Below are positions 24,201-34,300 of a DNA stretch of 64,000 nt, one piece after another (position 1 is the first letter of the stretch; each line of letters starts with the position of its first letter). A program made the translations under genes and the position numbers. Below the pieces are notes generated by a model. It was not told where the DNA came from. It worked only from the letters and a program-made list of their open reading frames with translations, and did not search any database. Origin of the DNA: Siniperca chuatsi (taxonomy: Eukaryota > Chordata > Actinopteri > Centrarchiformes > Sinipercidae); contig NC_058059.1 of the NCBI RefSeq assembly GCF_020085105.1, positions 27,252,971-27,316,970 on the forward strand, read 5' to 3'.

Positions 24201-27174
24201 AATGCATCGTACTGACAAGAAACAACAATTCATCAGGTGAATTGTTTATTTGGCAACATCAACTGCATCACAGCACACAGTGTAAAAACAGCATAAATAC
24301 TGTATCATTAACAATAAGTTAGTTAAAAGCTTTTTAAATATGTATTTTATAAGAATAAACACAAAATAACTCAGCAGTGTTGTCTGCTTTAAAAATAAAG
24401 TAAATTCTTCTAAAAGTGACTCTGGGATGAAGATATGAGGTTTCTGAATGACAGCCTGTTTAAGCTTCAAGCAAACAAAAACATCCTCACAGTCCTCCCT
24501 CCTCATCACATGACACTGCTGTTCTACGGAAGACGATTAATGCCAAAAGCTTTTGAAGAAATTACGTTAATTTAACAATTCTGAGAATTAAGTGAGAAGT
24601 CTTATTTTAGTCTCACACATGTGACTACTCCAGCATTACTCAGAATTTCAGACTTTGTTCTCAAAATGTCTACTTTATCCTCAAAATTCACAAATAAATC
24701 TCAGGCCTCAAATCATATTTTTAATTTTTCAGTAACATTAGCAAAGAACTTTGGCACCCTTCATTTAACATGAGGTCAGCCATGTTATGTTCTAAAATTC
24801 AGGAAACAATCGACATATTAGACTTCATAGTGAAACTTTTAAAATAAAATTCCAGTAAAACAAATGCAGTCAGTCAATGCAGTGAGGTAAAACTGAACAA
24901 CAAGCTACCATGCTAAAGTGCTAACATCAGAAACATTTCATGTGTCTGTCCTGTGTTTGGTGGTTAGAAATAAAAAAAAAAAAAACCCATCAGGACAAAA
25001 AAACAAAATTGCGATGGATAGAAATGATGCTCTGATTAACATTTTAAAAGACCTTTTAGAAAGAAGATTGGCTGCCATCTGTAAAAACACATAAATGAAA
25101 AGCAAAAACTGTATTAAGTGCTTAAACCGATATAAAACCAGAACTTAGTTCATACCTGTTAATTGAGAACCTCTGTTTTAAACAGTTTATATCCAGAGAT
25201 TCTAATACATCAGAAAAATAATACTTCCATTTCATTTAAAGCATAACCGCCATCTTGGATGCACCAAAGAAGTACCAAACCGCTCAGGGTCACTGGGATC
25301 AGCCATTTTAGAAAAGCATGGAATCAAGAGTCAACACAATGAGCATTAAAAAAAAGTGACAGAATGGCAGCCATTTTAGTTGTAGTCAGTCATCAGTAAA
25401 AACAGTGATGTTAGTGTCTCACAGCTCAGTGTCTCCAAGTCGGTCCATGTTCTGCACGTACACCGGCAGCTTGTGGTGGACCATCTCGTCTCCATCTCTC
25501 TGGTCCCGACTCTCTGTCTGAAGTGCAAACAGCTGGAAGAGATAAGACGAGACAGACAGGTCAGATACAATAACAAGAAAAATTATACCCCAGTACCATC
25601 TAACCAAACCTCAGCATGGGACTGTTGAGATGAAACGATTGTTCAGATCAAATGATGAGAGATTTTAAAACTTGATTGCTTAAATGTCATAATGGGGCTT
25701 TAAAATGAAACCTGGTGAGGAGGCTAGAAGGGTCTTACATGTTACAAATAGTGGAACTTTGAAAGATAGTGATCTCATCACTATCTGAACTTATCACTAA
25801 ATCATGGGACATTTTAAACAAATGATTAGAGTTTTTAAAATAAGTGACGAGACTTTTTAAACCAAATAAAGGGACTTTTTCAACTAAATAATGAAACTTT
25901 TTCAAACCTGATGATAGGGCCTTTTATCCAAATGGGGTTTAATACACAATATGAAACTTAAAACGTTCCATATACTTACTTTACTATACTTGCACTATAC
26001 TAAACTGACTTATAAAGCTAATCTTGGGAATACTTCATCGTCATAAAAATATGCAATTTTAATACCAAATAACAGGACTATTTAAATCTCACTCAGCTTT
26101 TTAAATAAGTTGAATGGAACTTGTTGAACCATTAAAGGAATTGCTTAAACCACATGAGACTTAAAATTTCCATTTATCTTTTTGACTTATTTTGTCCATA
26201 AAACATATTGCGTGTTAAAACAGGAAACATTTTATTTGATGGTTCTTCTCACCAGCTGGCGGAGCTGTTCGTTCTCTTCTGTCAGGCTGGTTGTCTTCTG
26301 GACTTCAGCATCAAAACTCAGCAGGACTGGCTGGGGTGAAAACCAGTTATGGACTGGAAACCAGCAAATTCAGAGTTTAAATGACAGACACAGTGGATAA
26401 GTGTGGCACCCTCTAAAGTTTCAGACATGCATTACAACGTCTTCACTATTACATCTAATCTAGCTACAAACTGGACATTCAACTGTAAAATTGTAAAGGA
26501 TATGCATACACTGGAAGAGGACAGACAGGAAGTTGTGCAGTGAAACCAGGAAAGTGTCGGCCCACTGGCGGGAGAAGTACGGAGAGAAGGCGGGGTTCTG
26601 CTCGGGGGCGGGGATAAACGGCAGGATGAACCAGTCACGCCACTCGCCCTGACCCTGCAGCTCCAATGCCTGCTTCTGGAAAAACTCCTGGGTCTTCTCC
26701 AGGTTTCCTTTCTAGGAGGATGAAAGGAGAGATGTTTAACTGTTGCTCTGTTTCAGAAACGTACAGTGTGGTGCGTTGGATTTCTCTACAGGATGTTACC
26801 TGGATGGTATTGATGACGTAGTATCTGTACAGGCTGGTTCTCAGTTTGTTGACTGTGGACCTGTAAACATCCTCCAGTCTGCAGAACAGACGTCTGTCCA
26901 AGTAAAGCCAGTACTCCTTCAGACCAAACAGGTCGAAGCTCTGGACAAACTGCTGCAGCTGATCGATGATCTTATCCACCTGCAGACAAAGTTGTTTTAG
27001 ATGAATGGCAAACCTAAAAATCAGCCCTTTTAAAAAAAGAATCAGCCGTACCCTGAAGCCTTTCTCCTTGTCGGCTTTGATCTCGCCGTCCAGGTGTTTC
27101 AGAGTGCTGGTGAAGCCGCGATAGAGCAGATACTCTCTCACGTGTTCGTCTGTCCTCTCCACTGCAGACCCCAT
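7885..27174 (-). CDS. wdr91: WDR91, WD repeat-containing protein 91 (17 coding exons, 738 aa)
   Basis: A Rab7 effector on late endosomes; with WDR81 it restrains Beclin-1/Vps34 PI3-kinase activity to drive early-to-late endosome conversion. Exons, all joining in phase: 27174-27052, 26979-26800, 26711-26504, 26335-26253, 25532-25423, 17324-17189, 16287-16090, 15284-15091, 14816-14762, 14631-14536, 13942-13848, 12772-12619, 10158-10050, 9316-9204, 9003-8896, 8545-8456, 8049-7885. The start [20 protein letters not shown] resembles the human N-terminus (LisH-like). Residues about 170-200 form a coiled coil, about 235-375 a poorly conserved linker, and about 385-738 the WD40 propeller ([15 protein letters not shown]-like entry, [31 protein letters not shown] end). 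Human WDR91 has 747 aa; the main shortening is in exon 12. Intron 3 is AT-AC, intron 5 is 8.1 kb and LINE-filled. An acceptor directly before the ATG (TTGCAG) implies an upstream non-coding exon. Confidence 0.96.
8850..8895 (-). repeat. 23-bp tandem duplication of a wdr91 splice-donor region
   Basis: Intron 15 begins GTAAGTAGTTACCATGGAAA at 8895, and the next 23 bp (8872-8850) repeat it except that the first base is C, not G. Both copies are preceded by AAACAG. The second copy is thus a dead donor. Each copy also contains the X-box-like GTTTCCATGGTAAC (plus strand). Confidence 0.9.
9174..9203. repeat. (CA)n microsatellite forming a wdr91 5' splice site
   Basis: The tract begins immediately at the donor of wdr91 exon 14 (AAG|GTGTGTGTG on the minus strand). 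A shorter CA run lies at about 9008-9026, next to the acceptor of exon 15, so most of this 200-bp intron is bounded by TG repeats. Confidence 0.9.
9331..9841 (+). mobile_element. LINE 3' end in wdr91 intron 13
   Basis: The reading [17 protein letters not shown] near 9400-9455 is the usual C-terminal end of fish CR1/L2-like ORF2. A 3' UTR follows and ends with an AATAAAGGCTTATCTTATC-type tail near 9810-9841. The insert is antisense to wdr91. Confidence 0.7.
10190..10440. repeat. TTAGCATG/CATGCTAA-rich degenerate repeat
   Basis: Repeated half-palindromes such as TTAGCATGCTAACAT, ATGTTAGC and GCTAATGCTAATGCT fill this stretch of intron 12. The same motif fills 13220-13400 and 40910-41670, so it is a dispersed simple-sequence family. 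Confidence 0.7.
10610..10730 (+). repeat. Dispersed repeat, copy 2 (partner near 2281-2400)
   Basis: It shares ordered blocks with 2281-2400, including GGTGACGCGAACGTTTGCAA against GATGACGCGAACGCTCACAA. It lies inside wdr91 intron 12; the partner lies outside the gene. Confidence 0.6.
10731..11979. other. wdr91 intron 12 interior, nothing recognised
   Basis: The sequence is AT-rich with short ORFs that have no splice context and no familiar domain. No RNA gene was recognised. Confidence 0.5.
11980..12115 (-). repeat. Short dispersed fish repeat (same family as 49715-49900)
   Basis: The block GGCGCTTTGAGTGGTCGG with AGACTAGAAAGGCG, preceded by TGTGTGAATG repeats, is the reverse complement of the CTTTTCTAGTCTACCGGCCA/CTCAAAGCGCTTTACG block at 49729-49766. 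It is a known type of short teleost interspersed repeat. Confidence 0.65.
13005..13730. repeat. Composite dispersed repeat (ATGAAATTTGGT and TATGCTAAGCTA modules)
   Basis: The left part (13005-13200) carries ACTGCCATGAAATTTGGTCC, a module repeated at 22440-22680 and, inverted, at 43195-43480. The middle is TTAGCATG-rich. The right part (13500-13700) carries CCAGTCTTTATGCTAAGCTA followed by a CCCAAAATGTCAAACTG end, a module repeated at 15840-16000. It lies in wdr91 intron 11. Confidence 0.65.
15640..16010. repeat. Dispersed repeat with TATGCTAAGCTAAGCTAATC module
   Basis: It aligns by eye to 13500-13700: CTTCCAGTGTTTATGCTAAG, a shared central block, then TTTCCCAAAATGACAAACTA. It sits in wdr91 intron 7 directly downstream of GCTAGC/TTAGC-rich sequence at 15510-15620. 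Confidence 0.65.
16672..16864 (-). mobile_element. tRNA-derived SINE
   Basis: On the minus strand the element begins GGGCGCCTCGGTAGCTCACC. It has an A box (TAGCTCACCTGGT, 16853-16841) and a perfect B box (GGTTCGAGTCC, 16793-16783), then a body with GCATGTCATCCCC and an A-rich end near 16675. The RNA polymerase III boxes and tail make it a SINE rather than a tRNA gene. It lies in wdr91 intron 6, in the same orientation as the gene. Confidence 0.85.
17868..18275. mobile_element. MITE-like element with TTTCCATCC inverted ends
   Basis: TTTCCATCCA occurs near the left end (17871) and its complement TGGATGGAAA near the right end (18254). Internal copies of GTTTCCATCCAC occur at about 17942 and 18208. 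The ends are imperfect inverted repeats, as in a non-autonomous DNA transposon. It lies in wdr91 intron 5. Next to it, 18399-18500 carries the AGGGCTGGGCGGTATGGCC motif of another fish repeat. Confidence 0.5.
18800..21850 (+). mobile_element. LINE with endonuclease and reverse transcriptase, decayed, in wdr91 intron 5
   Basis: This is the most complete retroelement here. The endonuclease part lies at 19080-19500 ([40 protein letters not shown]). The RT part lies at 20100-21200 ([36 protein letters not shown], a [11 protein letters not shown] block, [16 protein letters not shown], and [10 protein letters not shown], whose FVDD replaces the usual FADD). A C-terminal part follows ([20 protein letters not shown], 21425-21480), then a 3' UTR ending AACAAATAAATAAACCTTGA near 21840. 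Stops and frameshifts break it in several places, for example after the KDYRPVALT block, so it is dead. An unrelated repeat at 21217-21320 splits it. The clade is L2/Rex-like by motif text. Confidence 0.85.
21217..21320 (+). repeat. Short repeat inserted into the LINE (partner at 44608-44697)
   Basis: It begins ATTCAATTCAATTTTATTTA, continues TATAGCGCCAATTCATAACA and ends with GAGCAGGTCTAGACCGTACT. The LINE coding text resumes after it. The inverse of the same sequence is at 44608-44697. It is a frequent interspersed unit in percomorph fish. Confidence 0.75.
22400..22820. repeat. Dispersed repeat, ATGAAATTTTGTACAGACAT module
   Basis: Two tandem-like modules hold GACATTCATGGT followed by an ATGAAGCCCAGTGACATTGG or similar block and a GTGCCACCAGCAGGTCAACA block. 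The family recurs at 13005-13200 and, inverted, at 43195-43480. Confidence 0.65.
23270..24135 (+). mobile_element. LINE reverse-transcriptase remnant
   Basis: [19 protein letters not shown] near 23275-23330 corresponds to the RT catalytic block HCYADDTQLY, with Asp replaced by Asn at the first catalytic Asp. Later text such as LHWLPV-like and [15 protein letters not shown] segments (23860-23945) belongs to the C-terminal part. Frames are broken throughout. Confidence 0.6.
26336..26503 (-). other. U12-type AT-AC intron of wdr91 (intron 3, 168 nt)
   Basis: The minus-strand intron begins ATATCCTTT at 26503, the exact U12 5' splice-site consensus. It ends with AC at 26337-26336, and a TCCATAAC branch-point-like element at 26353-26346 lies about 11 nt from the end, close to the consensus TTCCTTAAC. 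No GT-AG pair restores the frame without losing residues. The AT-AC joint gives [16 protein letters not shown], which parallels human LFQCMPVPVILNFDAE. Confidence 0.9.
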
Positions 27175-28555
27175 GGTGACCTCTGACCTCTGACCCTGCA
27201 AGGTACAATATTATACAGTGTATAATACAGTTATACAATACAGTTTTCTTGTTCATTTCAAACCAATCAGGAAAAACGGATCTGTTTGGTGTGTGTCTTC
27301 TGTAATCATTCTGTTTTATATGAAACAGAGTTGTCTACTGAGGCAACATCAGATTCAGAGAAATCTGACTATCAAGTCCAATCTAGTCTAATGCCTTAGG
27401 AAATGGAGGAAATGTGGTTGGAATTTTTTTGTTTTGTTATCACACCTCACATGAAGAGCAACATAACAGCAAGACATGTCCCTATCCAGTAAGCAATTTA
27501 TTCCATAAAGTCCTTGTTTTCTTCAAAAGAGTGAAAAACTCTGACGGACACAGCAGTAAGAAGAATATTTCATCACTTTTCCATTACGAAACTTATTTAT
27601 TTAAATTTATCTGAAGTATTTTCAAAGTTTGAGTTACATTTTTCTGTATTCTGCTGCAGTGGCCTGCAGTGTAAAAGAGATATTTTGGAAGACTGTGTGT
27701 TTAACCTTCAGAGAGATCCCTCAGGAGAGTGACATATTTGATCTTGGTCTGATTATAGAAAGATTAGTTAGGGATGCTCCAATTCCACTTCTTTCCCGAT
27801 ACGATTCAGATACATCAACATACTGAGTACCCATCTGATAACAGCGCTCTCTTTCCCCCCAAACTTTCTGTAAACCTCAGTGCATGGAACTTATTGGAAT
27901 TATATTGAAGGGAACCACGGACCCTTTGTTGAGTTGGACCAGTCATATAGTGAACTGCATTTCTAAAAACTGCTGTTAAACTGAACCTCCCGGACATAAA
28001 CAATGGATGGACATAGAAAGGAAAATATTTGCGATGCTGAAACTGACTTTTCCCCTGAGGACTGGGGCAGAGAAACGGATCTCCTTCCCTGCACACAAGT
28101 ACGCTCTCCTGTTTGTATCTGGATCATCTTTACATACAGTCAATGATCTGGATAAAACTAAGGACACTGTGTCACTAAGTAAGAAACGTGTAGCCCACTG
28201 GTTGACCTGTATTGTCGAGGTTGCCTTTTTCTTTTGTAAAATATCTGAAAATTGTTCTAAATAACAAATGGAAAAAATACATCTAAAACATTATCATCAC
28301 TAATACATAACAAACCACTAAGGGTGATATTGGTATGTAGAGGTCCATCAAATCCACATGAATTTTGGATTCATGTGGATTTAGATTGAAAATGTCATAA
28401 ATAACCAATAATAATAATCACCTACACATCATCACATTATTTATATTGATATCACAATACCAGCCCAGTTAGTCTTATTTCGACTAACGACCTTTAAACG
28501 CTTCATCTACAGATCAAGTCGATTGATGACATGTTTCTAAAGTGTCCACTTCCAC

Positions 28556-28820
28556 CTCGCTGGGGCAGGCAGGCACGCAGGCTGCCGTCCTGTCCGGCAG
28601 GCAGGCAGCCTGCCTTCCTGTCCGGCAGGCAGGAAGGCTGCCGTCCTGTCCGGCAGGCACGCGGCCACGCAGGCTGCCGTCCTGTCCGGCAGGCAGGAAG
28701 GCTGCCGTCCTGTCCGGCAGGCACGCGGCCACGCAGGCTGCCGTCGTCCTGTCCGGCAGGCAGGAAGGCTGCCGTCCTGTCCGGCAGGCAGCAAGCCTGC
28801 CGTCCTGTCCGGCAGGACGG
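28556..28820. repeat. GC-rich minisatellite with palindromic units
   Basis: About eight units of 28 or 36 bp are built from GGCAGGCAGGAAGGCTGCCG and TCCTGTCC, with a longer variant carrying CACGCGGCCACGCA. Each unit holds CTGCC-GTCCTGTCC-GGCAG, a 5-bp-stem hairpin. The lack of stops creates long ORFs on both strands, which I do not regard as genes. It lies between the wdr91 start codon and its inferred first exon. Confidence 0.92.
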
Positions 28821-29477
28821 ACATCAAGTTCCGACTGTGTATGAGACCGCTCGGACGTCGTTAACAGCGTAAAGCGTAAAGTGAAATGCCCCTCTGAATC
28901 TAACGGTTTCTGTAGTGAGTAGTTTTGATTCCTTCCGCTCTTAGTTGCTAACCCTCAAGCCAAACTCCATTCAAAAATCTCCTAAAACTGGACACATGTA
29001 TAATTAAGGAAACGATCGCATTCACTCTAACGTTACACCACTGGTGACGTCGCTCAGTGAAACTCACTCAAGATATCTGTGTAAAATCTCAAGTGTCACA
29101 GAAGCTCCAGTTCATTTTCACTTTCCGCAACGCTGCGTGCCACCATAACAAGGACGTGGTCATATTCTGATACACTGACGAACGTGAATAACACTTGGGG
29201 GGATTTATGCCGAGTTAACATGCAAATCGCGTTTATACAAGACAGGCCTTCAGTCACGGCTTACTATTTACGTACCTCGGTTGATAATCAAGATTCTTCA
29301 ATTGAGCGATTTTTTTGTGGAGTTCGGTGTCTTCGCGCAGGACAACAGCATATAGGTTACCGCCGTGACACAAAACCTTCAACCCCCGAATCCGGATTCA
29401 ACAGTATCTAGATCCAAGAAACAGCTGGAGCACAGAGTCTAATTCTGAATGTGATAAAATGTTAAATACTCACAACA

Positions 29478-29560
29478 ATACAGACACGAGTCTCTTCCTG
29501 TTGTGTTCGTCCTGGCAGTCATGTGACGAGTTCATGTGACGTGGACAGTTAGTGGTGAAC
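29478..29560 (-). promoter_or_regulatory. Inferred wdr91 5' UTR exon and promoter with two TCATGTGAC sites
   Basis: A strong donor (GTGAGT on minus, near 29472) follows a GC-richer stretch, as expected for the non-coding first exon that the wdr91 ATG exon's own acceptor requires. TCATGTGAC occurs at 29519-29527 and again at 29532-29540, 13 bp apart. TCATGTGA is the M-box core bound by MITF/TFEB/TFE3. WDR91 acts on late endosomes, so this regulation would make sense. The exact start site is inferred. Confidence 0.45.
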
Positions 29561-31207
29561 CCAGAGCGCCCCCTGGAGGCCGCCACGCCATACTACAGTT
29601 TGAATGTTAAAGAACCCCAAATGAATGTTACTGCACGTTAGGATTTTAACTGCTACTAACAAAAGTGACACAAAGCAGATTCTTACTTTTCCTCAAATTG
29701 ATATTTTACAAGCAATGCATTACCTTCATACATCAACCATTTATGAGCTAAAAGTCAACATGTTTACTTCCTTTTTGAAGTTATATATAAACACTGATCT
29801 CATTCAAAGTGCCAATATTCATCATCAATGGAAATCTTACAATTTCATCATGGATAAATAGAGCACTACAACATAATAAATATAACAATGCAACACTGTA
29901 CAAAAGTCAAGAGCGAGTGATGTGAGTGAACTGCCCCAACTTATTTAAGAAATTGTCCATGTTTACTGCATGCCTGTAATACTATGTCCATATCTGCTAT
30001 TCATTTGCTAATTCTTTGGACGGTGCAGGTTATGTGCTGTCATTAAATTATTAATATTACTCCTTTGTCCTTGTTGACCTAGTCTTTGACTTGTTGACAG
30101 TGTAGGGTTGTAATATGGATGTTGTTGTTGTTGTTGTTCAATATAACTGTTCAAATAAAGTTATCAAGTAAATAAATAAATAGCAAAAAAGAAACATATA
30201 ACTTGAACTACAAAGAGTGTAAACAGCCCAACTTAATTTTTAGTTATTCTATATGGTGCTTTAAAGCAGATTAAAAAACCTAAAGCAGGAGAAGCTGCTG
30301 CATAACAAAAACATAAAAATGAAAACATGAAAAATTTCTTCATTTGCAATAAACAGAATACAATTCATAGCAATGAAATATTTAAAGGTTATATTGATAC
30401 AGTTTTATGTAGCCGAATATTTAAAAAAAAAACAAACATCCACAGAGCTTTTAGAAAGGTGCGAATAAAAGTATCACTTTTCCTAAAAAAAATATTATGA
30501 TTGTGAATGAATCATTTTAAAATGTTGACGGGTCCAAAATGAATGTATTGTGTCTGGCGTTTGGTTCCTGCTTCTAACAAGGCTTGTGAGCCAATAGTAT
30601 AACGCGTTGGTATCACGTGGTGTAGTTGCCAGTTAGTGTGGAAAACGCTAGCTAACTTTTACTGTAGCTGTCTAATGTGGAGGCTGTGGGTTTTAACAGC
30701 ATCCCTACAGCGAACTGTACTGGACTCTTTGATTGGAATAAAATGTAAATATTTAGCTAATGTCTTACAGTGTAAGGATGACTGAAATATAATTTTATGG
30801 TAAGTGTTGCAACATAGGGCCCCTATAATTATTAAATGATGGGGGAAAAGGGTTAGCTAAAGCTAGCTAGCCATATCCTCAGATGACCATAGATAATGTT
30901 ACATGAAACACCAGCGCACAAAGTCACCTAAATCTATAGTTATGTATAGCTATATGTTGCAAAATGAATTCATTACTCTGTCACGGAAGATTCATCACTT
31001 GATCTGAGTCTGAGTCTCTCCACTGACCATGAAATGTGCAGGTTAACAAACTGGGAACCACTGGACTGGGAACCACTGGACTGGGAGGGGGGAGGGGGAG
31101 TGCGGCTGATGTGATCAATGTTATCAATAGCACCTTTAACACACTAGATAAGATCTATATACAACTCCTGATCAGAAAATCAAAAAACAAAGCAGAGGTG
31201 TCACACA
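29561..31207. other. Intergenic DNA between divergent wdr91 and spag16
   Basis: AT-rich sequence with a (TTG)n tract near 30121-30138 and no coding signal. Short direct GGGAACCACTGGACT copies lie at 31051-31081. Confidence 0.5.
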
Positions 31208-31290
31208 GTTGCTATGGTAACCTGGTAAACAACACAGTTTAGTTTGGTCTCTGCTGCTATGCGCACAGTTACCGTGGCGACAGGTAAACA
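31208..31290 (+). promoter_or_regulatory. spag16 promoter: two X-box plus forkhead-motif pairs
   Basis: GTTGCTATGGTAAC at 31208-31221 is a near-perfect RFX X-box, and GTAAACA follows at 31225-31231. The arrangement repeats 60 bp on: GTTACCGTGGCGAC (weaker X-box) at 31268-31281 and GTAAACA at 31284-31290, 27 bp before the ATG. RFX factors and FOXJ1 are the known activators of motile-cilium genes, and SPAG16 is one. Binding is inferred from motif only. Confidence 0.65.
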
Positions 31291-31316
31291 GGAAGCTCAG
31301 ATGCAGGGGAGACAAA

Positions 31317-34300
31317 ATGTCAGCAAGGAGAAAAGAGAGAGCAGAGGAGGAGAACAAGGAGGCTTTCTCAGAGGAGGAGGAGAGGAGGAGTGTTGAGGAG
31401 GAGGAGGACTTTGAGGAGGCGATCAGGGAGGCTGCCTCCTCCGTTGCTTCCAGAAGACAACCTGCACCATCCGGACAACAAATCATCCCCCACATCCCGG
31501 AGGCAGTGGACGACTTCCTGAGGAACCTCCTCCGGAGAGCCGGCCTGCGCCGGACTCTCAGCAGCTTTGAGGCAGAGTGGTACGGCTCAGCTCAGAAACT
31601 CCTGACAGAAACTGTGACGGTGGCAGCGACGGGCATCTTGTTCATCCCTGATGCTCTCACTCACAAGCAGCTCCTCCAGAGCGAGCTGGACACGGTCCGC
31701 AGAGAGACGGACCTGCTCAGACAGCAGGTGCTGACGGCAGGGGAGAGCCTGGTGAGGATGCAGAGGGAGAGGGATTTCCACCGGCTACAGTACCGACGAG
31801 TCGCTGAGGACAAAAACAGGCTGATCGAGGACTTCAAACAGCTGAAGAAACACCTGGAGTCCTACGAGCCGGCACTGAGGCAGCTGGACGACAAATATCA
31901 AGCAGCTCTGAGGCAGAAAATGCTCATCAGTTTAAAACAGGACAGAGTCCAAAACACCAGAGACGCAAGACTGAATCAGGAAAAACCCCTGATCAAGAAA
32001 GAGAACCTCAGAGGGAGCAACAGCGCTGAGAAATCACCAGCAAAAAGCACCACAACCAGACAGCCAAAGGCGTTTCCCGTCTGCGGCACACTGGTGAACC
32101 CTCATGTGGCTCAGGTGAACTTTCCAAAATGGAAAAACCCCAGTTCCTTCAGCCTGTCCTGCTCCATCACAGCCCACAAGCTTCCCATCAGCTGCATCGA
32201 CCTCCATCCGCGAAAACTGATCCTCGCCTCCGCCTCTGACGACCGCAGCTGGAGGTTGTGGGCGCTGCCAGCCAACGGAGAGAAGGTGAGAAAAAGGCAT
32301 TCATGCATTCAAATCTATGAGAGAGATGAGAGGAGATAACACACTTTCAGACTCATGAAGAGAAGAGACTAGATTAAATGAGATGTGAGGTGAGACAAGA
32401 TAAATGATGAGATGGGACAAAGAGAGAAACCACAAGTTACCAAATGCAATAAGATAAAACAAAATCAGTTAAAAGAACATGAGAAATATAAATAACACAA
32501 TCTGATGTAACCACAAGATGAGATGATATGGATTGTAGGATGAAATGAAAGGAAATGGCAAGACATGAGACAAGGTAAAATGATCCAAACTGAGAGCAAA
32601 AAAGACAAAGGAGAAGTTACAATCTGAGACAAGATTAATTATGCAAGAAGATTAGATACAATAAAACACTTTTACATGATTACATGACATGAGGTTCGAG
32701 GTAATATGCAACAAGATGAGATGAGACAGACAGGATGTAATCTATCTGTGAGTGCTGAAACAAGGTGTGGTGACGTAAGATTTAATGACTTGTTATGAGG
32801 AAAATGAGATCAAATGATTCTGTAAGTTAAAGGAGCGATGAGACAAAATGAGTGAGAAATGACTTAGGAACAGGTGAAAAAAAGTTTTGCCAGGATCATT
32901 TTTCACCTGTTTTCACAGATGGAAAAAAGTAACTTAGTGTTAATTTCATTAACGAAAACTATGACGACAAATGCTCGTATGTTCGTAAAAATAGATCTTT
33001 GCTTATAAAAGCCATAAGATCCGGCTCCCTTCAAAGAGCCCTAATTCCCATCACTAATGGCAAGTCCTGAACACGTACTGCAGTTACTATCCAGTCAAAC
33101 TGTGAAAGATGTGTGTGTGATTTCTGAGCTCTAAGGCCAGGTAGGCACATTAATCGACTCATCGTATCAGCACTTGTGTGATTTTATTGGTAATCTTTTT
33201 TAGTTTAAACAGAGAAAACACTTTGACTAAAAGCCGACTAAAATGTAACGACTTTTCCTCGGCTGAAACTAGACTAAAACTATGAAGGATAAAAATGACT
33301 GAATATGACTAAAACTAATAAGCATTTTCGTCTAAAGACTAAATCTAAAAAAGCTGAACGCTGAACTTAGAAAAATGATCCTGGCAAAAACTATTTAGAG
33401 TTTAAACTATTTCTGGATACTTAGAAAATGGATCACCAGAATTATTTTTTCTCAATTGCCTCTCAGCGCTTCCGTAGATCAGATAAAATGATATATGACC
33501 AGGTGAGAGACAAAAGAGACGGGTGAGTTAAGATATGACATGAGAGAGACTAACGAAGATAAGACAGATAATAAAGTTAAGATATGTAACGAGACACTGT
33601 AAGATGAGATATCAGAATCAGAAATCCTTTATTGATCCCCGAGGGGAAACTCTTTGTTACAGCAGCTCACTGTCACGTCAATGCACACAGGAAGAGAAGT
33701 ACTGAGCAAAATAAATATTTATAATATATATAAATATTATAAAATTGAAATTAGTGTAAAGTACAAAGTGGATTTAGAGGTTGATAAGTATGTACAGTAT
33801 AATACAGTGTAATAATATAAGTAATAAGTAATAGTACAATAATGAGTACTGTCAAGCTAAGTGTAGCTTATTGAGATGATTATGAGATAGTGGATATTGC
33901 ACAGCAGTAATAGAAGTATGAATAAATATCAATAAATAGGGAATTTTAAACTGAAAACAGAGAATATTGCACGATTGTTTCAAGTATTGCAGAGATGTTG
34001 ATGATCAATGTCCAGTTTAGTGACTTCGGGTCATACAGACTGACTCTTAGAGGGAGGAGTTAAAGAGGATAAATCGATTTTAAAAACTAAAAAGTAGTAG
34101 TTATAGGATGAAAAGTCAAACTGAAATGAGACTAGAAATTATTATTTGATGAGATGACAGACAAGAACAGATAAAATACAATGTGATGAGGTCAAATCAA
34201 CTGAGATACTCTGAGATTAGTTAGTAGATGAGATAAATGATTAGATACTAAAGACGAGATAAATCAAGGGGAGATAATTAATATCCGATATAAAACACTA

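Noticed and set aside
26500-26520. Conventional GT donor (CAGT|GTATGC) for wdr91 exon 3
   Set aside because: It needs a different acceptor and loses the conserved CMPQPV residues, whereas the U12 AT-AC pair fits donor, branch point, acceptor and protein.
28556-28820. CRISPR-like appearance of repeated palindromic units
   Set aside because: There are no unique spacers; the units are contiguous tandem repeats in a vertebrate genome.
28503-28872. Five long overlapping ORFs on both strands with LPAGQDGS repeats
   Set aside because: They arise because the minisatellite unit has no stop codon in most frames. There is no splice context or domain.
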